Assembly: GCA_035559795.1 (NCBI GenBank)
Contig: DATMAR010000009.1
Span: forward strand, 124,001 to 188,000
Length of the DNA: 64,000 nucleotides
Reading direction: 5' to 3'
From: Fimbriimonadales bacterium
Lineage (GTDB): Bacteria; Armatimonadota; Fimbriimonadia; Fimbriimonadales; ATM1
Shown: piece after piece, positions 62,731 through 64,000 of the stretch
Layout: each line of letters starts with the position of its first letter
How positions within the stretch are numbered: the stretch's first letter is position 1
Translations under genes and position numbers: made by a program
Notes under the pieces: generated by a model
The model's database searches: none
What the model was told of the DNA's origin: nothing
What the model saw: only the letters and a program-made list of their open reading frames with translations

Positions 62731-63176
62731 GTTCCCCTTGCGCGGCAGGGGGAACCTATGAGGAGGGGATCCAAAACCAAAGAAGTTCTTAGCCACAGAC
62801 AAAAAAAAGAATTCACCCCCTCCTCGAACGTTCCCCCTCTTCGCTCCGCTCGAAGCGGAACTGGATTATTCATAAATTCCCTTTATCTCCGAAGTTACAT
62901 GCGTATAAATAACATAATCTGTTTCCCTTGCAAAGCAGAGGCCTTTAAGAAGAGGTTCTTATCGCGCCTTACGGCGCTCCTACACTAGAGAATAAAGTGA
63001 TTTCGTCCTCGTTCCACAAACTCAGTTCTTTCTCGTTTCCAAACTTGTTTGGTAACGTTCATTTTGTTATGTTTTTAATTACGATTACTCTTTTTTTCAA
63101 AAAAAGAATCAGTTCCCCTTGCGATGCAGGGAGAACCCGAGGAGGAATAGTTTATCGCGCCTTACGGCGCTCCTAC
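62731..63176. repeat. Dense array of repeat families A, B and C
   Basis: Units: B 62731-62769; B inverted 62812-62870; B-C 62931-62983; decayed A 63034-63057; B-C 63112-63176. They fill most of the 579 bp gap from 62660 to 63238, in which I find no gene. B-C units keep one orientation. Confidence 0.75.
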
Positions 63177-63238
63177 TCTCGATTTTTTTAGGAGTGAACG
63201 GTCGGATTGCGTCATAATCTCGATTCGGTGGTAAGTGC

Positions 63239-64000
63239 ATGAAAAAATTCGAAATACATCCTGACATTTCTTTAGCATCTACTCTTCCAGGGTCTTTTTA
63301 TTGCAGTCAAGAAATTTACGAGCGAAGCAAAAATGCTATTTTCGCGCGTTCTTGGCAGTTGGCTGCCGATAGGGATTTCGTGCGTCTGCCAGGGCAGGTT
63401 TATCCATTCTTTTTGTTGGAGGGTTTTCTGAACGAACCGTTGTTGCTTACGAGAGATTCACAAGACCGTTTGCATCTGCTCTCCAACGTATGTACGCATC
63501 GTGGCAATTTATTAATAGAAAACCCGGGAAATGCAACGATGCTTCGCTGTCGCTATCATGGTCGTCGCTTCCATTTGGATGGAAAGTTTCATAGCATGCC
63601 GGAATTCGAAGGTTGCGATGGCTTTCCAAGCGAAGCAGACAATCTTTCGACGATTCCTTTTGCCGAATGGGGAAGATGGATATTCGTGTCCTTGTCTCCG
63701 AAAGCCGATCTCGAAGAGTGGCTTCAACCGATGATACGCAGGTTGTCATGGATTCCCGTGGAACAGTTTCGACACGATCCCACAAGAAGCAGAGACTATC
63801 TCGTAAAAGCGAATTGGGCTTTGTATTGCGACAATTATTTGGAAGGGTTTCATATCCCATACGTTCATCCTTCACTGAGCGAAGCGATTGATTACGGAAC
63901 GTATCAGACGGAAATATTTCCCTATGGAGTTTTGCAAATTGCCTACTCGGATAAGGGAGAGGAGACTTTCGATATCCCCCCCGGTCATCCTGATTCCGGT
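63239..64000 (+). CDS. Rieske non-heme iron oxygenase, alpha subunit, N-terminal part
   Basis: The gene is open to the right edge (254 codons seen). A Rieske [2Fe-2S] domain has C-T-H-R-G and C-R-Y-H-G-R-R-F, the C-x-H...C-x2-H cluster pattern. The catalytic domain shows the mononuclear iron site start: D-N-Y-L-E-G-F-H-I-P-Y-V-H, providing two His ligands. This is the ring-hydroxylating/choline-monooxygenase-like alpha family; substrate cannot be told. The start ATG 63239 has GGTGG upstream. Confidence 0.9.
   Translation, partial: MKKFEIHPDISLASTLPGSFYCSQEIYERSKNAIFARSWQLAADRDFVRLPGQVYPFFLLEGFLNEPLLLTRDSQDRLHLLSNVCTHRGNLLIENPGNATMLRCRYHGRRFHLDGKFHSMPEFEGCDGFPSEADNLSTIPFAEWGRWIFVSLSPKADLEEWLQPMIRRLSWIPVEQFRHDPTRSRDYLVKANWALYCDNYLEGFHIPYVHPSLSEAIDYGTYQTEIFPYGVLQIAYSDKGEETFDIPPGHPDSG

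Noticed and set aside
61520-63238. CRISPR array
   Set aside because: Repeats are palindromic, irregularly spaced and of several families, with no constant-length spacers and no cas genes.

Overview
The window is a densely packed chromosomal segment of a free-living bacterium with two membranes. It encodes a KDO-pathway isomerase (kdsD), several lipoproteins, a Tat substrate and a PEP-CTERM protein. A gene broken by the left edge encodes the N-terminus of Dop, the Pup deamidase/depupylase of the Pup-proteasome system. Dop together with PEP-CTERM sorting, outer-membrane sugar metabolism and a moderate G+C, GAA/TTC-rich coding style suggests an uncultured lineage such as Armatimonadota (Fimbriimonadia-like). 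The phylum is my inference. No rRNA, tRNA or CRISPR was recognised.

Layout. 0-5.6 kb: dop fragment, two secreted paralogues, kdsD, an M20 dipeptidase, a DUF92 membrane protein and a ZIP metal transporter broken by one frameshift. 5.7-13.4 kb: carbon metabolism (acyl-CoA dehydrogenase, pyruvate dehydrogenase E1 alpha/beta, a Tat leader protein plus amidase, methylisocitrate lyase and citrate/methylcitrate synthase). 13.5-18.2 kb: housekeeping (ASCH protein, MerR-TOBE protein, smpB, FKBP, livF, rimI, tsaD). 18.4-35.1 kb: mostly exported proteins (lipoprotein-MsrB fusion, an EF-hand-like secreted protein, TPR protein, BtuF-like lipoprotein, two giant secreted HExxH proteins, an inactive/active S41 protease pair) plus mtnP and rpiB. 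35.1-42.0 kb: a defence-like pair, a PLD-SNF2 helicase and a broken DNA methylase with a C-terminal AlbA domain. 42.1-49.8 kb: gpsA, ferredoxin, rnhB, yraN, purN, acpS, a FadF-like Fe-S oxidoreductase and a PEP-CTERM CHRD protein. 50.1-55.6 kb: an ATP synthase operon that stops after gamma (no beta or epsilon). 55.7-64 kb: sugar oxidoreductases, a methylcrotonyl-CoA carboxylase/AtoE/enoyl-CoA hydratase cluster, and a Rieske oxygenase cut by the right edge.

Most notable observation. Two unrelated genes carry an in-frame TGA inside otherwise continuous coding sequence. One is a DCC/DUF393 thiol-disulfide oxidoreductase (minus strand, about 11.0-11.3 kb), where TGA sits exactly on the first Cys of its CxxC motif. 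The other is a secreted EF-hand-like protein (20.1-21.4 kb), where coding continues 45 codons past TGA and a Cys lies four residues later. Each TGA is followed at bacterial-SECIS distance by a perfect 6-7 bp hairpin with a GU-containing triloop. This suggests selenocysteine insertion in two protein types for which I know no established selenoprotein. Nonsense mutation is the alternative, and the DUF393 gene also carries a downstream frameshift.

The second theme is three families of short palindromic repeats that fill nearly every larger intergenic gap. One copy lies in frame inside acpS. Several genes (ZIP transporter, amidase, DUF393, methylase twice) show single-base frame breaks, so either recent decay or assembly error should be kept in mind throughout.
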